Assembly (NCBI GenBank): GCA_019261985.1
Contig: JAFAQY010000089.1
Span: 29,032 to 93,031 of the forward strand
DNA length: 64,000 nt
Reading direction: 5' to 3'
From: Bryobacterales bacterium
GTDB lineage: Bacteria > Acidobacteriota > Terriglobia > Bryobacterales > Bryobacteraceae
Of this stretch, positions 35,746 through 43,878 are shown in pieces. How positions within the stretch are numbered: position 1 is the stretch's first letter; each line of letters begins with the position of its first letter. A program made the translations under genes and the position numbers. Under the pieces are notes generated by a model that made no database searches, was not told the origin of the DNA, and saw nothing but the letters and a program-made list of their open reading frames with translations.

Positions 35746-36285
35746 GTGGAACATCAGTTGCGATACCGCGTGAGTGACAAGCCCTTCTACTGCCAGGGGT
35801 TCGCCTTGTCCCAAACCACGGATTCGAACGGTACCGAGGCCATGCGCGTAAGCGTGCTCGACGAGCAGGATCGCCCAGTCAAGACCGCATTGACGCCCTA
35901 CCTTAATCGCGACCGGCCGAAAGAGCGCAACCTCCTGCTGAGTTTTCTTCCTCCCCTGGCACCGCACTCGGGTCCGTATGATCTGAGATTCGTCCAATCT
36001 GTAGATAAGTTCATGGGACCGTTGAAAGATCGCAAAACCGACGACCTCGTCGTTACTCCCGGAAGAGGAGAAGGTGCGGTCGGCCGGATAGAATTGATCC
36101 TGTTCGTTCCCAAGCGGTTTCAGGATGCGAAAATGGTTGAGAAACCAGGAATGGGCGGCCAACGGATGACGGAAGAAGAAATGGAAAAATATCCGCCACC
36201 GAATGGCTACCAGGGGCTTGGCTGGATTGGTCTGGACAGAAAACCGAACTTGCCATTTGGCGTGGACATTTATTTAGAACCTTGA
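35746..36285 (+). CDS. unidentified protein following the patatin gene
   Basis: This 179-residue frame starts at a GTG at 35746. The reading frame is open back to a TAG at 35635, and the upstream residues (NPVGDIFREQHSDSRVIYER, then CAFIATAGCLEGNLDQ) look like real coding sequence, but there is no start codon for them. It is thus either a separate gene or the detached C-terminus of the patatin gene. The sequence is hydrophilic and beta-rich (RNLLLSFLPPLAPHSGPYDLR, VGRIELILFVPKRF). No family recognised. Confidence 0.62.
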   Translation: MEHQLRYRVSDKPFYCQGFALSQTTDSNGTEAMRVSVLDEQDRPVKTALTPYLNRDRPKERNLLLSFLPPLAPHSGPYDLRFVQSVDKFMGPLKDRKTDDLVVTPGRGEGAVGRIELILFVPKRFQDAKMVEKPGMGGQRMTEEEMEKYPPPNGYQGLGWIGLDRKPNLPFGVDIYLEP

Positions 36286-36578
36286 CTTTACGGCCAACAT
36301 CGGCCAAACTACGGATAGAAGACTATGTTCGGTGGCGTCACCACATACTGATCCATTGCGTTTGAATTGAACGCACTGTCGCTCCGCTATTAGCCGCTTG
36401 TCGGTTCCGTAACTAATTTTGCACACTTGAGCGTTGTCGGCCGTTCACCCCCTATAGTCCAACCACCTATGTCGGCGTTTCTGCCACGTCCGGCGTTCCC
36501 GCTTGATCCTGCCGGATTAGAGTTGCCCCCTATGTTACCACCAGATTATCCTGGTCGTCTAAAAACTTAAGTAGGCGC
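36286..36578. other. intergenic region before the Rieske gene
   Basis: About 290 bp of lower GC content. It probably holds the promoter of the Rieske-cytochrome b operon: TATAGT at 36453-36458 is a plausible -10, but a matching -35 is not convincing. A small ORF at its 3' end (36469-36570) is listed separately. Confidence 0.4.
36469..36570 (+). CDS. possible 33-residue proline-rich small protein or leader
   Basis: ATG at 36469, stop TAA at 36568-36570, only 8 bp before the Rieske ATG. The peptide (MSAFLPRPAFPLDPAGLELP then PMLPPDYPGRLKT) has nine prolines. Its tight spacing suggests translational coupling or a leader. No ribosome binding site is obvious. Confidence 0.3.
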   Translation: MSAFLPRPAFPLDPAGLELPPMLPPDYPGRLKT

Positions 36579-37067
36579 ATGACCAACGAAAACTTGACCC
36601 GGCGATCCTTCTATATCGCCGTTACGAATATGCTGGGAGGGCTTATCGCTGCTGCGGCGGCGATCCCGGCGGCTTTCTACTTGATTACAAAACCGCGCAA
36701 GCCGGTTGGCAAAGAATGGATCGAAGTAGCAGATATTTCAGGGCTTCAGATGGGAGTCCCTGAAGAAATAGTTTACAATCGCGAACGGGTCGACGGTTGG
36801 CGAAAAATAGACGAAAAGACCAGCACATGGGTTGTCCGGACCAGCCAGGATACGGTCGTCGCTTACACTCCGGCCTGCACCCACCTGGGGTGCGCCTATC
36901 ATTGGGATAACACCATGAAGCAGTTCGAATGTCCCTGCCACGGATCTTCGTTTTCCATCGATGGTAAGGTTACGGCGGGTCCCGCCCCTCGGCCGCTGGA
37001 TCAGTACGCGACCAGGATCGAAGACCAGAAGATTCTGATCGGACCCGAAATCAAGGAAGACGCATAA
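36579..37067 (+). CDS. qcrA: Rieske iron-sulfur protein of a bc-type complex
   Basis: The product has 162 residues. A membrane anchor (about 12-37) follows a Tat-like RRSF motif. The Rieske [2Fe-2S] site is complete: C100 and H102 (CTHLGC), C118 and H121 (CPCHGS), with disulfide cysteines C105 and C120. It transfers electrons from quinol to a cytochrome c in the periplasm. It is followed 3 bp later by cytochrome b, so the two form one operon. Confidence 0.94.
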   Translation: MTNENLTRRSFYIAVTNMLGGLIAAAAAIPAAFYLITKPRKPVGKEWIEVADISGLQMGVPEEIVYNRERVDGWRKIDEKTSTWVVRTSQDTVVAYTPACTHLGCAYHWDNTMKQFECPCHGSSFSIDGKVTAGPAPRPLDQYATRIEDQKILIGPEIKEDA

Positions 37068-37070
37068 TTG

Positions 37071-38651
37071 ATGCTTCGCGGATTTCTGAGCTGGATCGAA
37101 GACCGCACGGGATTGCTGTCAGCAGTCCGTCATTTTCTCGACGAAGATATCCCGGCATCGGCGGGCTGGCATCAGGTGCTGGGAAGCGTGGCCCTGTTTG
37201 CGTTTCTCATGCAGGTGTTCACAGGCTTCCTGCTCGCGCTGAATTACGCGCCCACGCCCGGCGAGGCTTGGGACAGCTTACGCTATATCGTCACGCAGGT
37301 CACCGCCGGAAGCGTTATCCGAGGCATGCACCACTGGGGCGCAAGCCTGATGATTATCGTGGTCGGCCTGCACATGGTGCAAACTTTTGTCTGGGGCGCG
37401 TATAAAAAGCCCCGCGAGACCACGTGGATCGTCGGCGTGGTGTTGCTGTTGCTCACGCTGGCATTCGGACTCACCGGCTATCTGCTTACCTGGGACAACC
37501 GGGCCTATTGGGGCACCATCGTCACTACCCGGATCATGGGTCTGGCCCCCGGCGGATCGCTTTTATTACGCACGCTGGGCGCCGAGGGAGGCGCCATCGG
37601 CCGCGTCGCCTTCGCGCGCTTTTACGCCGCGCACGTTACCCTGCTGCCCATCGCGATGCTCGGCCTCATCCTGCTGCATGTGTTTTTAGTGCGGAGACAC
37701 GGCGTCATGCCCGCGCCCGGTGACGAGCTTCTACCCAAGAAAAAATTTTTTCCCGAGCAGGTCTTCAAAGACACGATTGCTATTTTCATCTGGTGCCTTG
37801 CGCTCGGGCTAATGGTCGCGCTGGTGAAAGTTCCGCTCGGCCATCTCGCCGATCCCACCGATACCAGCTACGTTCCGCGTCCGGAATGGTACTTCCTGTT
37901 TCTATTCCAGATGTTGAAACTGTTTCAAGGGCCGCTCGAAGTAGTGGGGGCCGTGGTGCTGCCGGCAATAGCCGTCGCGTTCCTGGTCGCTTTGCCTTTC
38001 ATCGATCACCGAGCGATGGTGCGCCTACGCGAACGCACCGCCGCGATTTCCGTGGCGATTGTCGCCGCCCTGGCGTGGACGGGACTCACTGCAACCGCCG
38101 TCGCCACCACTCCAAAGCAGGTCGAAGAGGATGCCACAGCGGAAATCGAGTCCTGGCAAACAATCCCGGCCTCGCAGTTGGCGGGCATCGACGTGTTCCG
38201 TCGCGCGAACTGCGGAAACTGCCATACACCCGGACGGTCTGACAAAGCCCCCGATTTAACCGTCGCGCGGATACCCAGAGACCGGGATGCAGCCTGGCTC
38301 ATGAAACATTTCCCTAATCTCTCCGGCCCGGAGGCGAAGGCTGTTATCGCGCTTGTGACCAAGCGCTCCGAAGAATCGCTGGACGCGTGGAGGAAGGCGC
38401 CGGACGCTGCCGCCCAAGGTGCAATGATTTATCAATCCAACGGATGCGCCGATTGCCACGCCTTGAATGGAGAAGGCGGCAAGGTGGGCCCGTCGTTGAA
38501 TGGTTTGCGGCTAAGGCACGAGGCACAGTGGGTAAAGGACCACTTCGCCGACCCGGACAAATTCTCGCCCGGTTCGGAGATGCCCGCCTTCAACTTTAAG
38601 CCGGCGGATCTCGATAAGATCACGAACTATTTGATCGCGATCCCGAAATAA
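37071..38651 (+). CDS. qcrB: cytochrome b with C-terminal dihaem cytochrome c extension
   Basis: The product has about 526 residues. The N-terminal part (about 1-310) is a full-length cytochrome b: GWHQVLGS, haem His in GMHHWGA and GLHMVQ, and in FYAAHVTLLP and LILLHVF, plus the quinol-site motif PEWYFLF. After a further membrane helix comes a periplasmic cytochrome c tail with two haem motifs, CGNCH (about 381-385) and CADCH (about 459-463), the second followed by GEGGKVGPSLNG. Fusion of b and two c haems replaces a separate cytochrome c1. With the Rieske protein this makes a two-gene quinol:cytochrome c oxidoreductase. Confidence 0.93.
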   Translation: MLRGFLSWIEDRTGLLSAVRHFLDEDIPASAGWHQVLGSVALFAFLMQVFTGFLLALNYAPTPGEAWDSLRYIVTQVTAGSVIRGMHHWGASLMIIVVGLHMVQTFVWGAYKKPRETTWIVGVVLLLLTLAFGLTGYLLTWDNRAYWGTIVTTRIMGLAPGGSLLLRTLGAEGGAIGRVAFARFYAAHVTLLPIAMLGLILLHVFLVRRHGVMPAPGDELLPKKKFFPEQVFKDTIAIFIWCLALGLMVALVKVPLGHLADPTDTSYVPRPEWYFLFLFQMLKLFQGPLEVVGAVVLPAIAVAFLVALPFIDHRAMVRLRERTAAISVAIVAALAWTGLTATAVATTPKQVEEDATAEIESWQTIPASQLAGIDVFRRANCGNCHTPGRSDKAPDLTVARIPRDRDAAWLMKHFPNLSGPEAKAVIALVTKRSEESLDAWRKAPDAAAQGAMIYQSNGCADCHALNGEGGKVGPSLNGLRLRHEAQWVKDHFADPDKFSPGSEMPAFNFKPADLDKITNYLIAIPK

Positions 38652-38709
38652 CAGCCCCCCTCGCGAAGCATCTTGTTGGCGTATTTGCGAGAGAGATTTA
38701 TTTGCAGTG

Positions 38710-39726
38710 CTATTTCTTCGCGGCCCCTTCCTTTTCCGCAACCCGCGCTCCACTCAGGGTGTTCGCGAGCCCGTAGTTCGCTTCGTGGCAGGCGTATTCG
38801 TACATCAGCCCGTTCACTTTGCTGAAGTAGGTTTCCGCCGCCCACGGCTTAGTCCACATACTCGGGTCTTCGACTTTGAATTCGTATTTGATCGTGTCGT
38901 TATCCACTCGCGTGAGGCGCTCGATCACATGCAGGTTCTCAGCGCCTGCGTAGGGGGTTTGATCCGTGAAATTGGTCGTGTCGATGACCAGCGTGTCGCC
39001 TTCCCAATGGCCGATGGAATCGCCCTTCCACTGCCGGATATTTGCCGCCGGATGCGGACGCCCTGTCATATCGACCACGCGAGCGTCATGAATCATCTCA
39101 GTCTCGATAACCACGGAATTAGCGCCCTGAACGATCTGCAAATTGCTGTTGTAGCCGGCGGGAAGCAGCGGCGGACCAACGTTCGCAAATGCCAGGCAGC
39201 GCGCTCCTAGCGGCCGGCTTTCCGGGCCGTCGAATTCATGCCCCCGCAGCTTGGCATTCGCGTCCGCAATGCGCTTCCGAGCCTCCGGCGTCTGCGGCGG
39301 TATGCTCCCTTCCGGGCCAACGATCATGGACGTCCTTCGGTTCCACACCTGCTTGGCTTGCGCTGGGTCGAGTCCATACTCCGCGAAATCGTAATGCACG
39401 TCGGCCGCCGTGCCGGGTTCTGTCGGACGCCCGTCCTCTTCGTTCTTCGCCAGGCGATCCTGCTCTCGCTTTTGCAAGTTGGCCAGTTCTTCCTCGGTGT
39501 AGAATTCTTTCGCCCCGAGTTCCTTCGGCCGCTGCAACGGAGTCCGCGTGTTATTCGTCCACACTCCTTGAAAATCCGGGTGGCCGTCGGGCGTGCGCGG
39601 CATGGTCCACGCCTTTTTCGCCGTCGCCGGTTTCGTAGCTAAAGCTTGAGCCGAGGCAAGCCCGCCGAGTACGAGCAAGCCTAGCGTTAGAACGCCGACT
39701 TTCGGAGCAAAATGTCGAAGGTTCAT
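38710..39726 (-). CDS. secreted protein of unknown function (acidobacterial family)
   Basis: The product has 338 residues with signal peptide (about 1-26, ending GGLASAQA). It contains the recurrent words of a large acidobacterial family: PRTPDGHPDFQGVWTNNT near the N-terminus, GARCL in the middle, and IGHWEGDTLVIDTTNFTD followed by LHVIERLTRVDNDTIKYE. The fold and function are unknown. The ATG follows ggagaa. It converges with the cytochrome b gene. Confidence 0.85.
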   Translation of the reverse strand: MNLRHFAPKVGVLTLGLLVLGGLASAQALATKPATAKKAWTMPRTPDGHPDFQGVWTNNTRTPLQRPKELGAKEFYTEEELANLQKREQDRLAKNEEDGRPTEPGTAADVHYDFAEYGLDPAQAKQVWNRRTSMIVGPEGSIPPQTPEARKRIADANAKLRGHEFDGPESRPLGARCLAFANVGPPLLPAGYNSNLQIVQGANSVVIETEMIHDARVVDMTGRPHPAANIRQWKGDSIGHWEGDTLVIDTTNFTDQTPYAGAENLHVIERLTRVDNDTIKYEFKVEDPSMWTKPWAAETYFSKVNGLMYEYACHEANYGLANTLSGARVAEKEGAAKK

Positions 39727-39955
39727 GGTGTTCTCCAGTACCGCCGACGATGCTACACGGTCCAGTTACGGGTGTCAAAGGGGGTGTGATGTTAAAAGCC
39801 AGTCCAAGCAGGAGCATGCCGCCGAGTGGGGCGGACCCCCCGGTCCGCAGCCGGCCCCCAGGCCGGCTCACAAACATTCTGTGCGACCCCTTAGCCTTGC
39901 GCCCGCACACCGAGCGCATTTAAGATACAGTGTGACTTCGGAAAGGACACACGAC

Positions 39956-41155
39956 ATGAATTTGCGTCGCCGCGTGGTGGTCACCGCCGCCGCCCTCCTC
40001 ACGGGACTGAGCGCCTCGTGGCTGGGAGCCCAAACTGCGTCCCAAGACAAACCGCTTCTATCGGAGCAGGTCTTCAAAAACATTCAGGTGCTGAAGGGCA
40101 TCCCCGTCGACGATTTCCTCGGAACCATGGGATTGATGTCCGCCGCGCTGCAGTTCGATTGTTCCGATTGCCACGTCAATGCCGGCACCGACACCGTCGA
40201 GTGGGCCGCCGACACTCCGCGAAAGCGCATGGCGCGGCGGATGGTCACCATGGTGGCCAACATCAACAAAGAAAATTTTGGCGGACGCCAAGTCGTGACC
40301 TGCTGGAGCTGTCATCGCAACCGCGATAGACCCCTTACGACTCCGACTATGGAGACAATCTATGGCATGCCCACGCTCGAGCCGGACGATATCATTGTCA
40401 GCCCCCCGGGTTTGCCGTCGCCCGAATCCGTGCTCGACAAATTCATTGAAGCATCCGGCGGCGCGCAGCGATTAGCGGGGATCACCAGTTTCGACGGCAA
40501 AGGCACCAGCGTCGGCTTTGGTGGATTCGGCGGTGGCGGCGAGGTTGAGATCGTGGCGAAGGCGCCTGACAAACGCGCGACCATAATTCTGTTCAAAGCC
40601 GAAACCGGCCGCGGCGACCAGATCAGAACCTACAACGGCCGCGAGGGTTGGGTGCGCACGCCCCTAAATGTGCTGGGCGAGTTTCAGCTCCGCGGCGGCG
40701 ACCTGGACGGAGCAAGGTTCGATGCGCAATTGTCGTTTTCCGGTCAGATCAAGCAGATCCTCACGAATTTGAAGGCCGGTCCCGCCACCTCCATTACCGA
40801 TCTTCCGGCGCCCGACAGTCAAACGGTAGTTCAACAAGCTGCCGCGTCGGGGCCTGCGACCCATAGTGTCAATGTGGTGCAAGGCGCCGGGCCAAGGGGA
40901 CTTCTAGTGACCTTGTACTTCGACCGGCAGAGCGGCCTGCTATTGCGCGAGTTGCGCTATGGACCCTCGCCGATCGGCCGCGTGCCCACCCAGATCGATT
41001 TCGCCGATTACCGCGACGTGAACGGAATCAAGCTACCCTTCCGTATCACATACGCCTGGCTCGACGGCCGCGACTCAATTAGTCTTAGCGATATCAAAAT
41101 CAACGTGCCTGTAGATGAAGCGAAGTTTGGCCGGCCCGCTCCGCTGAAGAAGTAA
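39956..41155 (+). CDS. reaction-centre-type dihaem cytochrome c with C-terminal LolA-like domain
   Basis: The product has 399 residues. Signal peptide (about 1-27, with RRRVVV). The region KNIQVLKGIPVDDFLGTMGL up to CSDCH (69-73) and CWSCH (116-120) is the photosynthetic-reaction-centre cytochrome c family, here with two haems rather than four. The C-terminal part (about 150-399) has a sequence of outer-membrane-lipoprotein-sorting type (YNGREGWVRTPLNV ... YFDRQSGLLLRELRY ... QIDFADYRDVNGIKLPFRI). There is no reaction centre here, so it probably serves another periplasmic electron route. A ggaaagga lies before the ATG; a start at 39725 is rejected. Confidence 0.88.
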   Translation: MNLRRRVVVTAAALLTGLSASWLGAQTASQDKPLLSEQVFKNIQVLKGIPVDDFLGTMGLMSAALQFDCSDCHVNAGTDTVEWAADTPRKRMARRMVTMVANINKENFGGRQVVTCWSCHRNRDRPLTTPTMETIYGMPTLEPDDIIVSPPGLPSPESVLDKFIEASGGAQRLAGITSFDGKGTSVGFGGFGGGGEVEIVAKAPDKRATIILFKAETGRGDQIRTYNGREGWVRTPLNVLGEFQLRGGDLDGARFDAQLSFSGQIKQILTNLKAGPATSITDLPAPDSQTVVQQAAASGPATHSVNVVQGAGPRGLLVTLYFDRQSGLLLRELRYGPSPIGRVPTQIDFADYRDVNGIKLPFRITYAWLDGRDSISLSDIKINVPVDEAKFGRPAPLKK

Positions 41156-41160
41156 ACCGT

Positions 41161-41208
41161 GTGGGGCAGGTTGCCAACCTGCGCGCGATTGTCAATCGCG
41201 CTCGGCGG
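41161..41208. repeat. dispersed palindromic repeat, family B
   Basis: gtggggcaggttgccaacct followed by gcgcgcgattgtcaatcgcgc: the same two-palindrome module as at 11205, 16518 and 60384. It begins 6 bp after the stop of the cytochrome gene. Confidence 0.85.
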
Positions 41209-41272
41209 CTAAGCCAAAGAGCCGGTCAAATGCTTCACGCCGCCAAATTACCAAAACGACCCGGTAAAAGCG

Positions 41273-41374
41273 ATGAAAACAGACGGCGGTGTTGTTATGC
41301 TCTTGCTTGCCGGTGTCGTTGCCGGCCGATTGAACGCGACGCCCGCCAATATTATTCGACTGCTGCAGGATTAG
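41273..41374 (+). CDS. possible 33-residue small membrane peptide
   Basis: ATG at 41273, TAG at 41372-41374. The peptide has a short hydrophobic stretch (GGVVMLLLAGVVAGRL). It abuts the ATG of the DUF6152-like remnant without a gap. It may be only a chance frame in decayed DNA. Confidence 0.25.
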   Translation: MKTDGGVVMLLLAGVVAGRLNATPANIIRLLQD

Positions 41375-41560
41375 ATGGGAGCCACAACTCGATTGCGGTG
41401 GGCGGCTGTCGCGGCGCTAGCGGGCGCGTTGCCCACCATCGCCCATCACTCTCTTTTACCGTGGAGTTCGACGAAAGCGAGCCCGACGATATCGGACGGG
41501 CGATCCGACGTTTGCGCGAACAGGGATGGCAGAATGAAAAGGCGCAGCGCGCATAACTGA
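41375..41560 (+). pseudogene. N-terminal remnant of a DUF6152-like secreted protein
   Basis: The ATG leads into a signal peptide (RWAAVAALAGALPTIAHHS). The typical continuation, FTVEFDESEP, is present but in another frame, so a frameshift lies right after AHHS. Downstream residues (DDIGRAIRRLREQGWQNEKA) do not resemble the family. DUF6152 proteins are common in acidobacteria. Confidence 0.5.
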
Positions 41561-41676
41561 ATCGAGAATGTATGTTCGTTCATCCCAAAAAGATAGCTTC
41601 CAATGCGCGATCGCCCCAGCCTAAAGTGAATATATTCTATGTCGCGGCCATCGTTCGTACGTAAAGAGCAATCGCA

Positions 41677-41773
41677 TGGTGGAGCACGCTTTAGCGTGCA
41701 ACCGGGGCTTCAGCCCCGGCGCCCGGCGGTTGCTGAAGCACCCGTGGGCAGGCTAAAGCCCTGCTCCACCTGA
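41677..41773. repeat. dispersed palindromic repeat, family A
   Basis: A 97-bp copy with the same inverted ends (ggtggagc ... gctccacc) and the same three inner hairpins as 23940-24033. The two copies differ mainly in the linker and in the last loop. It ends 23 bp before the MEDS-domain gene, so it sits in that gene's promoter or leader. Confidence 0.9.
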
Positions 41774-41796
41774 TCGTATGGCTTAAACTCCTCAAT

Positions 41797-42423
41797 ATGG
41801 ATATCGTGCGGCATCAGTGCCTGGTTTATGAAGGATCTCCGGCGAAGCACTTGCGCGGGCTCGCAGCTGTGACAATCGCGAAGCTTAAGGACAACAATCG
41901 TTGTTTGTATCTGAACAGTCCACCCATGGTCGCGGGGATGCGCTCCTATCTGGCGGCTGCGGGGCTTGACGTGGCGGAAGCAGTTCGGCAAGGAGCGCTC
42001 GTGCTTTCTTCCTCCCAAAATCACATCGTCAATGGCGCTTTCGATGTCGATAACATGCTGGACATGCTGGAAGCAGCGGTCAAACAAGCGTTAAAGGACG
42101 GCTACCGTGGATTGTGGGCCACAGGCGATATGACCTGGGAGTTAGGCCCTAAAAACGGACTGGGCAATCTGATTGCTTACGAGTGTGGACTAGAGGATCT
42201 CTTTCACCAGTATCCGAGTCTGAGCGGTATCTGCCAATACCATATAGACACACTTCCCCCGAGCGCCGTGGACAAGGCGCTGCGGACACACCGAAGCGTT
42301 TACATTAACGAAATGTTGTCACGGCTAAACCCGTTCTATGGCGTCGACGACGCTCCGGCGCCGGTTGAATCCGCCGATACCCACAAAGAAATGGTCGGCT
42401 GGTTACGCGCCCAAGAGTGCTAG
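41797..42423 (+). CDS. MEDS (DcmR-like sensory) domain protein
   Basis: This 208-residue protein is made almost wholly of a MEDS domain: HQCLVYEGSPAKHLRGLAAV at the start, then NNRCLYLNSPP, GALVLSSSQNHIVNGAFDVD and DGYRGLWATGDMTWELG, and CQYHIDTLPPSAVDKALRTH near the end. MEDS domains were described from the DcmR regulator and methanogen/methylotroph signalling proteins and are thought to bind small hydrocarbon derivatives. No output domain is attached, so it may act with a separate kinase. Confidence 0.86.
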   Translation: MDIVRHQCLVYEGSPAKHLRGLAAVTIAKLKDNNRCLYLNSPPMVAGMRSYLAAAGLDVAEAVRQGALVLSSSQNHIVNGAFDVDNMLDMLEAAVKQALKDGYRGLWATGDMTWELGPKNGLGNLIAYECGLEDLFHQYPSLSGICQYHIDTLPPSAVDKALRTHRSVYINEMLSRLNPFYGVDDAPAPVESADTHKEMVGWLRAQEC

Positions 42424-42458
42424 TTACGAATTACCGGAGCGCGTACAATGGTCGCACT

Positions 42459-43556
42459 ATGGCCAAAACTTCGTCGCCCCGCTTAACGCGCCGCGAGGCT
42501 CTGGAGATGCTGGGAATCGCCGCCGCGGGCGCTGTCCTGCCGAAGGGAGCGTTCGCGCAGGAGGCTGCTTTTCCGAAAGGCGCGGTGATCAGAACCATCC
42601 TCAAAGATTATGCGCCCGAGGAACTGGCGGGCGGCGCGACGCTCTTTCACGAGCACATGCAACTCGGTCCCGATTTCAACGCGAAATTTGCGGCGGCCGC
42701 GGCTGCGGCGCGCGCGGCGAATGGTTTGCCGCCGCTTCCCGGTCCCGGCGGCGCCGCCGGCCGGGGCGCGCCCAAGGGCCCGGACATCATGCGAGATGTC
42801 GATCTCATGTCTGCCGAGGTCGCGAAGACGAAGGCTGACGGCGTAGCGTGCATCGTAGATGCCGGACACCCGGACATGGGGCGCGATATCAACTTCATCC
42901 GGCAGGTTTCGATGAAGTCCGGCGTGCCGATCGTGGCCGGAGGCGGATTCTATTCGCAGCCGTTTTATCCGAAGGAGATTTCGACGATGAGCGAAGAGCA
43001 GATCACGAAGGCGCTGATCAAGCAGGCGGACGACGACACGCTCGGTGTTTTCGGCGAGATCGGATCCTGGGATGAGATTACCGCGGATGAGCGGAAAGTT
43101 TTTCGCGCTGTCGGAAAGGCGCACGCCGCGACGAACCTTTCGATCTTCACGCATACGGGAATTCCGGGGAAGTCGGCGCTCGAGCAGCTCGACATTTTTG
43201 AAGACGCGGGCGTGAAGCCCGATCGCGTGGTTATCGGGCACTTGGGAAATCTGGTGGACCCGAATGTCTACGTGCACAAACAGATTTGCAGGCGCGGAGC
43301 TTTTGTCGGTTTCGACCGCCAGGGCGGAAACAATGACGCGCAGCAGGTGCCGATGGTGATGGCGCTAATAGAGGCTGGCTTTGCGAGTCACCTGATGTTC
43401 TCGGCTGACGCGTCCAGCGGGTATTCGAAAACCCTGACGGTATTTCTGCCCAAGCTCAAAGCGGCAGGCGCGAGCGAACAAGTACTGCACCAGATCATGG
43501 TGGATAACCCCCGCCGGTTTCTGGCGTTTGTTCCGAAGCGGGCGAGGAGGAAGTAG
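42459..43556 (+). CDS. phosphotriesterase-like metal-dependent hydrolase, Tat-exported
   Basis: The product has 365 residues. It starts with a Tat signal (TRREALEMLGIAAAGAVLP). The amidohydrolase-fold metal site is visible: H64 and H66 in LFHEHM, Glu in FGEIGS in the position of the bridging residue, His in FTHTG and in IGHLG, and Asp in FSADAS. This matches the phosphotriesterase family (PLL lactonases). The natural substrate is unknown, and lactonase activity is possible. A Gly/Ala-rich insertion is at about 75-105. Confidence 0.88.
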   Translation: MAKTSSPRLTRREALEMLGIAAAGAVLPKGAFAQEAAFPKGAVIRTILKDYAPEELAGGATLFHEHMQLGPDFNAKFAAAAAAARAANGLPPLPGPGGAAGRGAPKGPDIMRDVDLMSAEVAKTKADGVACIVDAGHPDMGRDINFIRQVSMKSGVPIVAGGGFYSQPFYPKEISTMSEEQITKALIKQADDDTLGVFGEIGSWDEITADERKVFRAVGKAHAATNLSIFTHTGIPGKSALEQLDIFEDAGVKPDRVVIGHLGNLVDPNVYVHKQICRRGAFVGFDRQGGNNDAQQVPMVMALIEAGFASHLMFSADASSGYSKTLTVFLPKLKAAGASEQVLHQIMVDNPRRFLAFVPKRARRK

Positions 43557-43600
43557 CCTTCAGCTATCACCTATCAGCTTTCAGCTCTCAGCCTGGTTTT
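43557..43600. repeat. agctgatagctg-type repeat, family C
   Basis: ttcagctatcacctatcagctttcagctctcagcc is related, in reverse sense, to 4366-4404. It lies between convergent genes and encodes the last residues (RLRAES) and the stop of the minus-strand gene. Confidence 0.7.
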
Positions 43601-43798
43601 GAGGAGGTCGAAACCGGCCTTGGTTACGCGCACACCATCATTTTCGATGCACACTAGGCCGCGATCGTTCGCGTCCTCCCAAACGGGAAGGCGGGGGCAG
43701 GAGGTGCGCCAGGCATCCATCGTTTCCTCATAGGACCTGTCCTGGCGAGAGAGCCATTCGAGCAGATCCAAAATCAGAGGTTCGACGGTTTGGGTCAT
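43574..43798 (-). CDS. small conserved hypothetical protein (winged-helix-like)
   Basis: This 74-residue protein (MTQTVEPLILDLLEWLSRQD, then YEETMDAWRTSCPRLPVWEDA, DRGLVCIENDGVRVTKAGFDLL) has the pattern of a small winged-helix protein seen in many proteobacteria and acidobacteria without known function. The ATG is 80 bp from priA, divergent from it. The last few codons and the stop lie in a family C repeat. Confidence 0.72.
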   Translation of the reverse strand: MTQTVEPLILDLLEWLSRQDRSYEETMDAWRTSCPRLPVWEDANDRGLVCIENDGVRVTKAGFDLLKTRLRAES

Positions 43799-43878
43799 GT
43801 CTCATTTTATTCAGTTCCGCCTGGCGTTACGTTCGAGCCGTCGCGGTGCGAACGCTAACATGGAATCGAGCCCACTCG

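Larger units (their letters stand above)
41156..41796. other. 640-bp gap holding repeats and gene remnants
   Basis: No complete gene of normal size is present. It contains a family B repeat (41161-41208), a 33-residue ORF (41273-41374), a DUF6152-like remnant (41375-41560), 110 bp without recognisable content, and a family A repeat (41677-41773). Confidence 0.6.

Noticed and set aside
34713..36285. Patatin as part of a CBASS-type antiphage system
   Set aside because: No cyclase (CD-NTase), HORMA or similar partner gene is present, and the neighbours are respiratory genes.
39725..39955. N-terminal extension of the reaction-centre-type cytochrome
   Set aside because: The internal ATG at 39956 has a ribosome binding site and a signal peptide; the extension is low-complexity Pro/Arg/His sequence.
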